The notes beneath the pieces are model-generated. The model saw only the letters and a program-made list of their open reading frames with translations, was not told where the DNA came from and did not search any database. From contig NZ_BMVK01000002.1 in NCBI RefSeq assembly GCF_014650675.1, positions 477,880-541,879 on the forward strand: a stretch of DNA of 64,000 nt, given 5' to 3'. Positions 8,787 to 17,530 of this stretch are shown here, piece by piece (position 1 is the first letter of the stretch; the number at the start of each line of letters is the position of its first letter). Origin of the DNA: Streptomyces anulatus (lineage in GTDB: Bacteria; Actinomycetota; Actinomycetes; Streptomycetales; Streptomycetaceae). A program made the position numbers and the translations under genes.

Positions 8787-8861
8787 AAAGGGGTGAACCG
8801 TCGTAACTTTCCCGCCCCGGTCGCGTTCCGTCGCGATACGGCGGTCGGTTGTTACGGAGGG

Positions 8862-10508
8862 TCAGGCCCGGGCCAGCTCCTTGCGGGCCGTCCGGCGGGC
8901 CGCCGCGAGCCCGGGATCGAGGGCGGGCACGGCCGCCAGCAGTTGGCGTGTGTACGGGTCCTGCGGGTCCGCGTACACCGCGTCGGCGCTGCCCTGCTCG
9001 ACGATCACGCCCCGGCGCATCACCGCGACCTCGTCGCTGACCTGCCGGACCACGGCGAGGTCGTGGGCGATGAAGACCAGGCCGATGCCCAGCTCCCGCT
9101 GGAGCTCCGAGAGCAGCTCGACGACCTGGGCCTGGGTGGTGACGTCCAGCGCGGAGACGGGTTCGTCGCAGACGATCAGCTTCGGTCCGGCGGCCAGCGC
9201 GCGGGCGATCCCGACGCGCTGGCGCTGTCCGCCGCTGAACTCGTGCGGGTAGCGCTCGTAGCGGCCGGGGTCGAGTCCGACGCGCTCCAGCAGTTCGCCG
9301 ACCCGGTCCCGGATCCGGCCCTCGTCGCTCTCCCCCGCGGCCCGCAGCGGGTCGGCGACGGACTCCCCGACCGAGCGGCGGGGGTTGAGGGAGGCGACGG
9401 GGTCCTGGAAGACCATCTGGAGGTCGCGGCGGAAGGACCGCAGCTCCTTCTCGGGCAGCGAGCCGATCTCCCGGCCCCCGTAACGGAGGCGGCCCGCCGT
9501 CGGGTCGAGCAGGCGGACCAGCATCCGGCCCAGGGTGGTCTTGCCGCTGCCGCTCTCGCCGACAATGCCGAGCGTGCGCCCGGCGTGCACGGTGAGCGAG
9601 ACCCCGTCCACGGCGGCGACCCGCCCGCTCCCCCGGCCGAACTCGCGCCGCAGACCGACGGCTTCGAGAAGCGGCGCCTCATCCTCCGCGACACGCTGCG
9701 GAGGCACCGGTACGACCCTGCGGGTCTCCACGCGCGGCACGGCGGCCAGCAGCTCCTTGGTGTACGGCTCGCGCGGTGCGCCGAGGACCCGGGCGACCGG
9801 GCCGCGTTCCACCTCCTTGCCGTGCCGCATCACCAGCACCTCGTCCACGCTCTCCGCCGCCACGCCCACGTCGTGGGTGACCAGCAGGAGCCCCATGCCC
9901 GTCTCGTGGCGCAGATCGTGCAGCAGGTCCAGGATCTGGGCCTGCACGGTGACGTCGAGGGCGGTGGTCGGCTCGTCCGCGATCAGCAGGCCCGGTTCGC
10001 AGGCGAGCGCCATCGCGATGAGGGCCCGTTGCCGCATGCCGCCGGAGAACTCGTGCGGGCGCAGCCGTGAGCGGCGGGCCGCGTCCGGGATGCCGACCCG
10101 GTCGAGCACCTCGACGGCGCGGGCGCGGGCGGCCTTGCGGGAGACGGGGCGGTGGACCCGGTACACCTCGGCGATCTGGTCGCCGACCGGGTAGTAGGGG
10201 TCGAGCGAGGACAGCGGGTCCTGGAAGACCATGGCGGCCCCCGCGCCCCGCAGCGCCCGCAGTTCACGGTCGTCGGCCGTGTTCACGTCCGTACCGGCGA
10301 CGCGGACGCTCCCGCCGACCCGGGCGCCCGTTCCCCGGTGGAGGCCGAGCAGGGCGTAGGCGGAGGCGCTCTTGCCGGAGCCCGACTCCCCCACCACGCC
10401 GAGCGCGCCGCCCGCCTCCAGGGTGAAGGAGAGCCCGTCAACGGCCCGGACGGGGCCGAAGTCGACGGTGAGGCCGGAGACCTCGACCAGGGGATCGCGC
10501 GTTGTCAT
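8862..10508 (-). CDS. Fused double ATPase of a peptide ABC transporter (DppD-DppF type)
   Basis: A 548-residue protein with two ABC ATPase domains, equivalent to DppD and DppF joined. Walker A motifs are GESGSGKSA (near residue 40) and GESGSGKTT (near residue 320). Signature motifs are FSGGMRQRALIA and FSGGQRQRVGIA, and Walker B motifs are LLIADEPT and LIVCDEPV. It powers peptide uptake through the adjoining permeases. The ATG at 10508 forms an ATGA overlap with the stop of the upstream permease, which fixes this start; the frame stays open further upstream but that is a shadow. It is the last gene of the operon. Confidence 0.94.
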   Translation of the reverse strand: MTTRDPLVEVSGLTVDFGPVRAVDGLSFTLEAGGALGVVGESGSGKSASAYALLGLHRGTGARVGGSVRVAGTDVNTADDRELRALRGAGAAMVFQDPLSSLDPYYPVGDQIAEVYRVHRPVSRKAARARAVEVLDRVGIPDAARRSRLRPHEFSGGMRQRALIAMALACEPGLLIADEPTTALDVTVQAQILDLLHDLRHETGMGLLLVTHDVGVAAESVDEVLVMRHGKEVERGPVARVLGAPREPYTKELLAAVPRVETRRVVPVPPQRVAEDEAPLLEAVGLRREFGRGSGRVAAVDGVSLTVHAGRTLGIVGESGSGKTTLGRMLVRLLDPTAGRLRYGGREIGSLPEKELRSFRRDLQMVFQDPVASLNPRRSVGESVADPLRAAGESDEGRIRDRVGELLERVGLDPGRYERYPHEFSGGQRQRVGIARALAAGPKLIVCDEPVSALDVTTQAQVVELLSELQRELGIGLVFIAHDLAVVRQVSDEVAVMRRGVIVEQGSADAVYADPQDPYTRQLLAAVPALDPGLAAARRTARKELARA

Positions 10509-11494
10509 GACAGGACCACCCGTCGGTCGGCCAGCGCGTACAGCAGGTCCGCGACGGCGTTGGCGAGGACGACGAAGAACCCGGTCACCAGCACCATGCC
10601 GACCACGACGGGCAGGTCGACGACCTTGACCGCGTGGACCAGCTCGCGCCCGATGCCGGGGATGCCGAAGAGGGACTCGGTGAGCACCGCGCCGCCGAAC
10701 ATCGAGCCGAAGTCCAGCGCGCTCAGGGCGATGACGGGGGCGACCGCGCCCCGGAGCGCGTGCCGGCCGATGATGGCCCGCTCGCCGACCCCGTACGCGC
10801 GAAAGGTCCGCACATGGTCCTCGGCGAGCGTCTCCAGCATGGCGCTGCGGGTGAGGCGGGCGTACTTGGCGGACTCGATGAGCGCCAGTGACGTCCAGGG
10901 CAGCAGCAGTCCCCAGGCCCACTGTTCGGGGTTCTCGGTGAACGGTACGTAGGAGGGTGCGGGCAGCCACTGCAGGGTGGAGCAGAACACGATGATGAGC
11001 AGCAGCCCGATGACGAAGACGGGGGTGGCGGAGCCGGCCAGGGTCAGCCAGGTCAGCACCCGTTCGGTGAGCCGGCCGCGCCGCCAGGCGGAGAGCACGC
11101 CGGTGCCGACGCCGAGGAGCAGCCAGCCGGCGAACGCGCCGATCACCAGGGAGCCGGTGACCGGGAGCTTCGCCAGGATCAGCTGGGTGACCTGCTGGTC
11201 GGACTGGTAGGAGACGCCGAGGCAGGGCATCGCGCAGTGCTCGGTGCCGGTCCCGGTGGAGAAGTCGCGCCCGGCGACGATGCCCTGGAGGAAGTGGGCG
11301 TACTGCACGTAGACCGGGTCGTCCAGCCGCAGTTGCTCGGTGACCTGGGCGACCTGGGCGGGCGAGCAGCGGGGGCCGCAGGCGATCTGGGCGACGTCGC
11401 CGGGGGCCACGTAGAAGATCGCGTAGAGGAGTGCGGTCAGGGCCAGCAGGACGAGGGCCGCCCCGCCGAGCCGCCGGAGCAGAAAGCCGGTCAT
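10505..11494 (-). CDS. Peptide ABC transporter permease (DppB type)
   Basis: A 329-residue inner-membrane permease with about six transmembrane segments, beginning with the helix LVLLALTALLYAIFYVAPG typical of DppB/OppB. A periplasm-like loop with two cysteines (ACGPRCSP) follows the first helix. The cytoplasmic EAA-like region is near GVGERAIIGRHALRGAVAPVI. It pairs with the next permease to form the channel. It overlaps both neighbours by ATGA junctions, so it sits inside a tightly coupled operon. Confidence 0.93.
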   Translation of the reverse strand: MTGFLLRRLGGAALVLLALTALLYAIFYVAPGDVAQIACGPRCSPAQVAQVTEQLRLDDPVYVQYAHFLQGIVAGRDFSTGTGTEHCAMPCLGVSYQSDQQVTQLILAKLPVTGSLVIGAFAGWLLLGVGTGVLSAWRRGRLTERVLTWLTLAGSATPVFVIGLLLIIVFCSTLQWLPAPSYVPFTENPEQWAWGLLLPWTSLALIESAKYARLTRSAMLETLAEDHVRTFRAYGVGERAIIGRHALRGAVAPVIALSALDFGSMFGGAVLTESLFGIPGIGRELVHAVKVVDLPVVVGMVLVTGFFVVLANAVADLLYALADRRVVLS

Positions 11495-12480
11495 GCCGCG
11501 CCCTCCTTGGCCGTACCGGTGCCGACGCCCAGGCGGGAGGCGGCGCGCGGGTCGAGTGCGGTGCGCACACCCTCGCCGAGGACGGTGAGCGCGAGGACGG
11601 TGACGAAGAGGAGTCCGGCGGGGATCAGCAGGTACGTCGGCGCCGCCTGGTACCAGGTGTCGGCCTCGGTGAGCATCTGCCCCCAGGACGGGGTCGGCGG
11701 TTTGATGCCGACGCCGAGGAAGGACAGGGCCGCCTCGACGATGATGTTGGTGGGGAAGGCCAGGGCCGCGTACGTGATGACGGGCGCGGCGAGCGAGGGC
11801 AGCAGTTCACGGCGGGCGATGGACCACTTCCCCCGCCCGCTGAGCCGGGCCGCCGCGACGAAGTCGAGGGACTTCAGGGCGAGCGCCTGGGCCCGCACGA
11901 TCTTCGACGTACCGGACCAGCCGATCCCCCCGATGACGAGGGCGATCAGGACCGGGCGGGGGAAGGACTCGGGCACGATCGCCAGGAGCGCCAGGGCGAT
12001 CACCATGACCGGCAGGGCCACGTTGATGTCGGTGATCCGGCCGAGGACCTGGTCGACCCCGCGGCTGCCGAGGGCGGCGGCGAGCCCGATGACCAGGCCG
12101 AGGGCGATCTGCAGGACGGTGGCGACGAGGGCGACGCCGAGCGAGACCCGGGCCCCGTACACGATCCGGGCGAACAGGTCGCGGCCGGTGCCCGGTTCGA
12201 CGCCGAGCCAGTGCTCGCCGCTGATGCCGCCGAAGGAGCCGATGGGGACGCCGCCGGCCGCCGAGTCGACGAGGTCGGGGTGGTAGGCGTTGGGGTCCTG
12301 GCCCGCCAGTGCGGTGAGCAGCGGTGCGGCGAGCGCGACCAGGACGAGCAGGAGGACGACGAGGGCCGCGGCGGAGGCGGCGCGCTGGGCGCGCAGCCGC
12401 CGGAGGAACAGCCGGGCCCCGGAGGCGGGGGCGACGGCCGGCGCCGCTCCCGCCTCCTGGACCAGAAGTGCTTCGGACAT
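11491..12480 (-). CDS. Peptide ABC transporter permease (DppC type)
   Basis: A 329-residue permease with an N-terminal DppC/OppC-type segment (FLRRLRAQRAASAAALVVLLLV). The extracytoplasmic loop contains HWLGVEPGTGRDLFARIVYG, a hallmark of this subfamily. The EAA-like loop is around SGRGKWSIARRELLPSLAAPV. It partners the DppB-type permease. It starts 2 nt after the binding-protein gene ends and overlaps the next permease gene by 4 nt. Confidence 0.93.
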   Translation of the reverse strand: MSEALLVQEAGAAPAVAPASGARLFLRRLRAQRAASAAALVVLLLVLVALAAPLLTALAGQDPNAYHPDLVDSAAGGVPIGSFGGISGEHWLGVEPGTGRDLFARIVYGARVSLGVALVATVLQIALGLVIGLAAALGSRGVDQVLGRITDINVALPVMVIALALLAIVPESFPRPVLIALVIGGIGWSGTSKIVRAQALALKSLDFVAAARLSGRGKWSIARRELLPSLAAPVITYAALAFPTNIIVEAALSFLGVGIKPPTPSWGQMLTEADTWYQAAPTYLLIPAGLLFVTVLALTVLGEGVRTALDPRAASRLGVGTGTAKEGAA

Positions 12481-12482
12481 GG

Positions 12483-14207
12483 CTACTTGACCGCGACCTG
12501 GGAGACGTCGAGGACGCCGGTCCAGTCGCTGATGACGATGTTCTTGACGTCCTCGCCGTACAGCCGCTTGTAGACCGGGTGGAACAGCGGCACCGTCAGG
12601 GCCTGCTCGCCGATCTTCTCGTCGAGCGCGCCCCAGCGGGCGGCGGCGGCCTTCAGGTCGGTGATCTTGTTGATCTCGTCGATCTCCTTGTTGACCGCGG
12701 GGTCGTTCAGGAAGCCGGTGTTGAAATTGGCGCCGTCCTCCACGATCTGGCGACCGTCGAAGATCGGGGCGAGGAAGGGGCCGCCGGAGGGCCAGTCGGC
12801 TCCCCAGTGGGCGAGGAAGAAGCCGGGCTCCTTCTTCGCGCTGTGGATGGTGTCGGAGTAGTCGTTGCTCTCCAGGCCCTGGAGCTTCACGGTGATCCCG
12901 GCCTTCTTGAGCGCGGCCTGGATCGCGGTGGCGATCTCGGGGCTGGTCTCGAAGTCCTTGTCGTTGGAGTGGGTGAGGGTGATGGTCAGGCCGTCGGCGT
13001 GCCCGGCCTCCTTCAGCAGCTCCTTGGCCTTGGCCGCGTCGCCCGTCTTCCCGGCCGGGAAGTGGTCGTAGGGCGTGTGGCCGAAGGAGTCCCGCTCGGG
13101 CAGGAAGGTGGTCGCGGGTTCGGCGAGCGAGGAGCCGCCCGCCGCGTTGACGATCGAGGTGCGGTCGACGGCGTACGAGATCGCCTGGCGTACCTTCGGG
13201 TCGTCGAAGGGCTTCACCTTCGGGTTGAAGGCGATGTAGTTGGTGTAGCCGAAGTGGCCGGTGCCGACGCGGGCGGCGAGCTTCTTGTCGCTGCCGACCT
13301 TGGCGAGTTCGGCCGGGCCGAGGTTGGTGTCGGTGGTAACGGCGGCGGCGTCCGCGCCCTGGGAGGCGGAGAGCCGCTGGTTGATGACGGCGGAGTCGAG
13401 CCCGGAGCGGACGTCGATCCGGTCGGGGTAGGCCTTGCGCTCCTCGTCGGTCTCCGCCGACCAGTGCGGGTTGCGCTCCAGGACGATCCGCTCACCGTCG
13501 TTCTCGTTGGTGACGACCTTGTACGGGCCCGAGGAGACGGGGTGCTCCTCGTACTTGGTGCCGGTGTCCTTGGCCTGCGGCACCGGGGTGGTCTGCGTCT
13601 GGGTGGCGAGGAAGGGGAACTCGCCCTCGGGCTTGTTGAGGTGGAAGACGATCGTCTTCTCGTCGGGCACCTCGATGGAGTCGAGGCCCTTCTTGTCCTT
13701 GTACGGGCCCTGGTAGTCGGCCCCGCCGATCAGCCAGTCCCGCAGGTAGGGGGCGCCGCCGGAGAGTTCGGCGGCGAAGGAGCGCTCGATGCCGTACTTG
13801 ATGTCGGCGGAGGTGATCGCGGTGCCGTCCTCGTACTTCAGGCCGTCCTTGAGGGTGTACGTCCACACCGTGGCGTCCTTGCTGGGCGTGCCCAGGTCGG
13901 TGGCCAGGTCGGGGACGACCTTCGCGCCCTCGGCCCCGTCCTCGCGGTTGCGGGTGGTGAGGGTGCGGAAGACGAGGGAGGGGACGTTGCCGCCGCCGGA
14001 GGTGTAGAGCCGGGCGGGGTCGAAGTCCTGCTGCGGGTTGCTGTTCAGGACGGTGAGGGTGCCGCCCTTCTGCGGCTTGCCCTCGGCCCCGGAGGTGCCG
14101 GCCGCGCCCTTGCTGTCCTCGGGGCCGCAGGCCGCGACGCCCGCGGCCAGGACGAGAACCGCGGTGGACGCTGCCACGCGGCGGGATATGACGGACGGTT
14201 GACGCAT
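12483..14207 (-). CDS. Peptide-binding lipoprotein (SBP family 5) of the ABC transporter
   Basis: A 574-residue extracellular solute-binding protein of family 5 (DppA/OppA type), which captures peptides and delivers them to the permeases. The signal peptide ends in the lipobox VAAC with the cysteine at about residue 27. GTLTVLNSNPQQDFDPA and the later YAVDRTSIVN are characteristic of the family. The ATG at 14207 is chosen because it gives a proper signal peptide behind GAGAGGTC; the frame extends further upstream but without one. It is the first gene of the operon and is preceded by a long structured leader. Confidence 0.93.
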   Translation of the reverse strand: MRQPSVISRRVAASTAVLVLAAGVAACGPEDSKGAAGTSGAEGKPQKGGTLTVLNSNPQQDFDPARLYTSGGGNVPSLVFRTLTTRNREDGAEGAKVVPDLATDLGTPSKDATVWTYTLKDGLKYEDGTAITSADIKYGIERSFAAELSGGAPYLRDWLIGGADYQGPYKDKKGLDSIEVPDEKTIVFHLNKPEGEFPFLATQTQTTPVPQAKDTGTKYEEHPVSSGPYKVVTNENDGERIVLERNPHWSAETDEERKAYPDRIDVRSGLDSAVINQRLSASQGADAAAVTTDTNLGPAELAKVGSDKKLAARVGTGHFGYTNYIAFNPKVKPFDDPKVRQAISYAVDRTSIVNAAGGSSLAEPATTFLPERDSFGHTPYDHFPAGKTGDAAKAKELLKEAGHADGLTITLTHSNDKDFETSPEIATAIQAALKKAGITVKLQGLESNDYSDTIHSAKKEPGFFLAHWGADWPSGGPFLAPIFDGRQIVEDGANFNTGFLNDPAVNKEIDEINKITDLKAAAARWGALDEKIGEQALTVPLFHPVYKRLYGEDVKNIVISDWTGVLDVSQVAVK

Positions 14208-14318
14208 CGGAAGATGACCTCTCGGAGTGCTGCGAGCGAATGAAGCGGAGGAAGCGAAAAAGGGCGGCATCCGCGCAGGCGACGACGAGAAGGACGTACG
14301 GACCCCGTTGTCGGGGAA

Positions 14319-14363
14319 CGAAAAGGAAAAGGCCGCGCCTGCGGACGGAATACGTCCGGGCGC
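14319..14363 (-). terminator. Intrinsic-terminator-like hairpin in the peptide ABC leader
   Basis: Read on the minus strand, an 11-bp stem (14353-14363 against 14342-14347 and 14335-14339, with a 2-nt bulge and loop TATTC) is followed at once by GGCC, TTTT, CC and TTTT (14332-14320). It sits about 110 nt before the binding-protein start, so it could be an attenuator rather than a plain terminator. Confidence 0.5.
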
Positions 14364-14558
14364 GGCAGTCATGGGGGCCCGCCGGAGCCGAAAAGGGCTC
14401 ACGGGGAAAGAGAAAGAAAAAAGGGCCGACGCGCGCTCGGACAGGCGTCAGCGACAGAGAACGTCGGCTACGCAGTGCCCGGTCACGCCGAGAAGCGCCA
14501 GCTCAAGAGCGGCGATCTCGGAAGGTGCGGGGCTGCGCGACATGCCGAGAAATATGAA

Positions 14559-14600
14559 CGACCGCCTTGACCGCTGTCAAAGCGGATCAAGACGGCCGTC
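14559..14600 (-). terminator. Imperfect hairpin after the DUF3152 gene
   Basis: Arms around 14560-14575 and 14582-14600 pair imperfectly around a 7-nt loop, directly downstream of the minus-strand DUF3152 gene. It is a plausible terminator without a T-run. Confidence 0.4.
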
Positions 14601-14622
14601 TCACGATGCGGACGTGTCGAGG

Positions 14623-16062
14623 TCAACTCTCGGGGTGCACCCAGGGGTTGGCCCTGCACTTGATGCCTTCGAGCTCAAGGGTCTTGGTCTGCTGCTGCAT
14701 GACCGGAGCCAGGGCGCCGGGAGTGCGGCAGCTCACATGGTTGTGGCCCAGCCGGTGGCCGACCTCGTGATTGATGAGCATCTGGCGGTAGGGCAGCAAT
14801 TCCTTCGGACCGAAGGTGGCGGCGCCCTGCGCCCAGCGATAGGCGTTGATCATCACGCGGTCGGTCGCGGCGGAATCGCAGGAGACGTTGTCGATCGTGG
14901 TGTCCAGACCGGATTTGGCACACCAGTCGCCGGTGGTCCCGGGACTGGCGAGCGTGATCACGAAGTCCGGGGTCCCCGAGGAGATGCGCTCGAAGGTCAT
15001 CGCACCGTTGTGCGCCCAACTCCGGTCGTCGTTGAGCGTCTTCTGCACGGCTTCGGCGAAAAGGCCGGCGTCGAGGCCGAGACCCTTCTCCACATCGATC
15101 CGGTAGCGGTGCTTCTGCCCCTTTCCGGGGGCCTTCGCCAGACCGGGCACCGCCTCGAACGTGCCGCTCGCCTTCAGGTCCGCGGCGAGCGGGAACGGCT
15201 GCGCCATCTTGTCCGCGTACGAGAGGGGCTTGACCTCGGGCTTGGCCGAGGACTGCTCCGGGGTCGGGCGGGCGTCGGAGCGGGAGGCCTCCTCGCCCAG
15301 TTCCTGCCGCTCCACATCGGCGGCGCGCGCGGCGGCCGCACGGTCGCCGGAGTCCTCGGCGACCTGTCCGGCCACCACGACCGCGAGCACCGTGGTCACC
15401 GCGGCGGCGGCGATCCCGGTGAAGGTCCGCCCCTTGGAGCCCCGGGGCGCGGCGCGTTCGTCCGGCTCCCCGGTCTCGGTGTCGTCCACGCCGTCCGGGG
15501 TCCGCGCCGGCGGCTCGGCGGGCGCGCCGGACGGGGCGTCGGCGTCGAAGGCGTCCACGAACTCCCGGCGCGGGCCCGGCACCGGGGCGCCGGGGGGCGC
15601 CGACTGCTGTGCCGCCCGGCCGTCCGCGGCGCGCTGGGCCGCGCGCTGGGCGGACACCTGGCGGGCCACGGCCTGCTGCCGGGCGGCGGCGTCCTGGGGT
15701 CCGGCGGGGTAGGGCCGGGCGTCGGCGGGACGGCTGTCCGGACCGGGGCGTTGGCCCGGGTACGGGCCGGAGTGCGGGTGGGGGGCGTTGCGGGGCGCGG
15801 GGGCGCCGGGTCCCTGGCCGTAGCGGGGCACGGGACCGGTGCCCCAGCCGCCGCCCTGCTCACGCTGTTCGGGGTGGCCGCCGCGCACCTGCGGGGCGTC
15901 GGGGGAGAACGGGCCCCGCCCGTCACCGGTCGGCGTGGGAGCGGTCCGTCTGCGCCGCCCGCCGCCGGGCGCGGGCCTCGCCGCGGCGCGCTCGCCGCCC
16001 GGTTCCGTTGCCGCCGCGTCCGGGCGGATCGCCCCGGAGCCCTTTCGACTGTGTCGTCCCAC
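14623..16062 (-). CDS. DUF3152 protein with metzincin-type zinc motif
   Basis: A 479-residue protein. Residues 1 to about 190 are basic then Pro/Gly-rich and probably cytoplasmic. A single transmembrane helix (GIAAAAVTTVLAVVVAGQVA) follows, then a linker, and the C-terminal DUF3152 domain of about 200 residues lies outside. The last part contains NHEVGHRLGHNH, which fits the metzincin zinc motif HExxHxxGxxH, so a membrane-anchored metallopeptidase is likely. The GTG start gives MGRHSRKG, the usual N-terminus in this genus, 8 nt after the upstream hydrolase gene stops. The substrate is unknown. A mycobacterial homologue lies next to moeB1. Confidence 0.85.
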   Translation of the reverse strand: MGRHSRKGSGAIRPDAAATEPGGERAAARPAPGGGRRRRTAPTPTGDGRGPFSPDAPQVRGGHPEQREQGGGWGTGPVPRYGQGPGAPAPRNAPHPHSGPYPGQRPGPDSRPADARPYPAGPQDAAARQQAVARQVSAQRAAQRAADGRAAQQSAPPGAPVPGPRREFVDAFDADAPSGAPAEPPARTPDGVDDTETGEPDERAAPRGSKGRTFTGIAAAAVTTVLAVVVAGQVAEDSGDRAAAARAADVERQELGEEASRSDARPTPEQSSAKPEVKPLSYADKMAQPFPLAADLKASGTFEAVPGLAKAPGKGQKHRYRIDVEKGLGLDAGLFAEAVQKTLNDDRSWAHNGAMTFERISSGTPDFVITLASPGTTGDWCAKSGLDTTIDNVSCDSAATDRVMINAYRWAQGAATFGPKELLPYRQMLINHEVGHRLGHNHVSCRTPGALAPVMQQQTKTLELEGIKCRANPWVHPES

Positions 16063-16070
16063 GCCCCGGA

Positions 16071-17036
16071 TCAGCTCCCGCCGCAATCGTCCAGCAGTTC
16101 CCGGAACGCCTGGGCGACCGCCTCCGGGTACTCCATCATCGCCACGTGCCCCGCGTCGGGCAGCGTCAGCAGCCGGGCGTCGCGGAATGCCGCGGACGCC
16201 CTGCGTGCCATCCGGTACGAGACGAGCTGGTCCCGTCCGCCGTACACGAGCTGGGTCGGTGCGAGCACCCGCTCGGCCTGGCGCCACAGTCCGTGCTGGC
16301 CGCCCAGGGTGTACGCATCGACGATGCCCCGGGCCGAACGCGTCATCGCGTCCCAGAAGTACGGCAGCTCCAGCCGTCGCTCCATCTCGGCCACCGCGTT
16401 GCGGAAGGCTTCGTCGGAGACCCGTGCCGGATCGCCGTAACAGAGTGCCATGACTCCGCGCGTCCGCTGCTCCGCCGTCCAGCCCTTCGTGAGCCGGGCG
16501 AACAGGGATGCGACTCCCGGCACCGCCAGCAGACCGGTCGGGACGGCGGGTCGCTGCACCCGCCACTCCGGCAGGGCGGGCGAGATCAGGGTGAGGGTGC
16601 GCACCAGGTCGGGGCGGACGGCGGCGACCCGGGTGGCGACGGCGCCGCCCAGCGAATTGCCGAACAGGTGAACAGGCCCCCGCTCCTCCGCGTCCAGCAG
16701 CCGGATCACCGCACGGGCGTGTCCGGTCACCGAGTAGTTGCCGTCGTCCGGCGGCGGCGAGTCCCCGAATCCGGGCAGGTCGACGGCCTCGCCGTCGACC
16801 ACGTCGGACAGCAGCGGCATCAGCGCGGACCAGTTCTGCGACGAGCCGCCGAGCCCGTGCACGTACAGCGCGGGGGGCAGTCCGGTCCGGTCGCCCGGCC
16901 GGCAGCGGACGTTCAGCCCGATCCCCGGCAGCGACACGGAGCGCAGCCGTTCGCCGTCGGCGACCCGGACGGCACTGACCGTGGGGGCCACCGCGGCTGC
17001 GGCGGCCTGGACACCCGGCAGCTCGGTCGAAGACAT
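16071..17036 (-). CDS. Alpha/beta-fold hydrolase
   Basis: A 321-residue cytosolic hydrolase. The oxyanion region VHGLGGSSQNW, the nucleophile elbow GNSLGG, the acid in YGGRDQLVSY and the histidine in PDAGHVAMME are all present, so the enzyme looks active. The substrate cannot be inferred. No ribosome site precedes the ATG. Instead TAACAT (17043-17048) ends 6 nt before it, which suggests a leaderless message. It is followed closely by the DUF3152 gene and probably cotranscribed with it. Confidence 0.9.
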   Translation of the reverse strand: MSSTELPGVQAAAAAVAPTVSAVRVADGERLRSVSLPGIGLNVRCRPGDRTGLPPALYVHGLGGSSQNWSALMPLLSDVVDGEAVDLPGFGDSPPPDDGNYSVTGHARAVIRLLDAEERGPVHLFGNSLGGAVATRVAAVRPDLVRTLTLISPALPEWRVQRPAVPTGLLAVPGVASLFARLTKGWTAEQRTRGVMALCYGDPARVSDEAFRNAVAEMERRLELPYFWDAMTRSARGIVDAYTLGGQHGLWRQAERVLAPTQLVYGGRDQLVSYRMARRASAAFRDARLLTLPDAGHVAMMEYPEAVAQAFRELLDDCGGS

Positions 17037-17147
17037 GCGGCAATGTTACGAGACGATCACGCCCTCATTCATGTGTTCGCCGTCACAGGCCGCATCGCGG
17101 GGTGGACGGGTAGCTCCTACTCTTCAGGGGAAGGAAGGGAGCTGCAC

Positions 17148-17363
17148 ATGACGGTCGACCCGAGCGACCCGGACACCTTCGAGAACGCCGAGCCGGAACG
17201 GCCGGGGCCCGAGGCCCCGGAGGCGGACGCCGCCGAGCAGCGGGCGGATGTCCGGCCCGAGGACGACGAACGGGCGGAGAGTATCGACCCGGACACCGCC
17301 AATGAGGCCGATGTGGCGGAACAGCGCAGGGTGATTCCCTTGGATGAGGACGATTACCGGTAA
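17148..17363 (+). CDS. Small acidic conserved protein (71 residues)
   Basis: A 71-residue, strongly acidic protein rich in Glu, Asp, Ala and Pro, probably disordered, ending in PLDEDDYR. I do not recognise a named domain. The ATG follows AAGGAAGGGA at good spacing, and the coding frame shows strong third-position GC. It lies divergent to the hydrolase and upstream of the TetR gene. Its function is unknown. Confidence 0.72.
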   Translation: MTVDPSDPDTFENAEPERPGPEAPEADAAEQRADVRPEDDERAESIDPDTANEADVAEQRRVIPLDEDDYR

Positions 17364-17530
17364 TACGCCCCGGTTTGCTCGCGACCAGGAAGAACTGTGG
17401 CTTCCACAGCCGTCCGGTCCATGAAATTCTGCGTCCGCGCCGCGCATACCCGGGTTACCCAAAAGTACGATGGCTGTACGGCGCAGCGTGCACGGACCGG
17501 CTGTGCTGGAACACATATTTGGGAGGCGGC

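Larger units (their letters stand above)
14208..14622. other. Intergenic leader of the peptide ABC operon
   Basis: There is no convincing gene in these 415 bases. On the minus strand the region is unusual for its several T-tracts in a GC-rich background (around 14413-14418, 14391-14394, 14320-14329 and 14261-14265), most of them next to GC-rich hairpins. The likely content is the end of the DUF3152 transcript, the operon promoter and a structured, possibly attenuating, leader. Confidence 0.5.

Noticed and set aside
8862..11570. Single 902-residue frame for the ATPase
   Set aside because: The first 350 residues overlap the DppB-type permease gene. The ATG at 10508 with ATGA coupling gives a normal double ATPase.
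12324..14243. Plus-strand ORF of 639 codons
   Set aside because: It mirrors the peptide-binding lipoprotein gene; its composition (Val, Gly, Asp, Leu) is that of a shadow frame.
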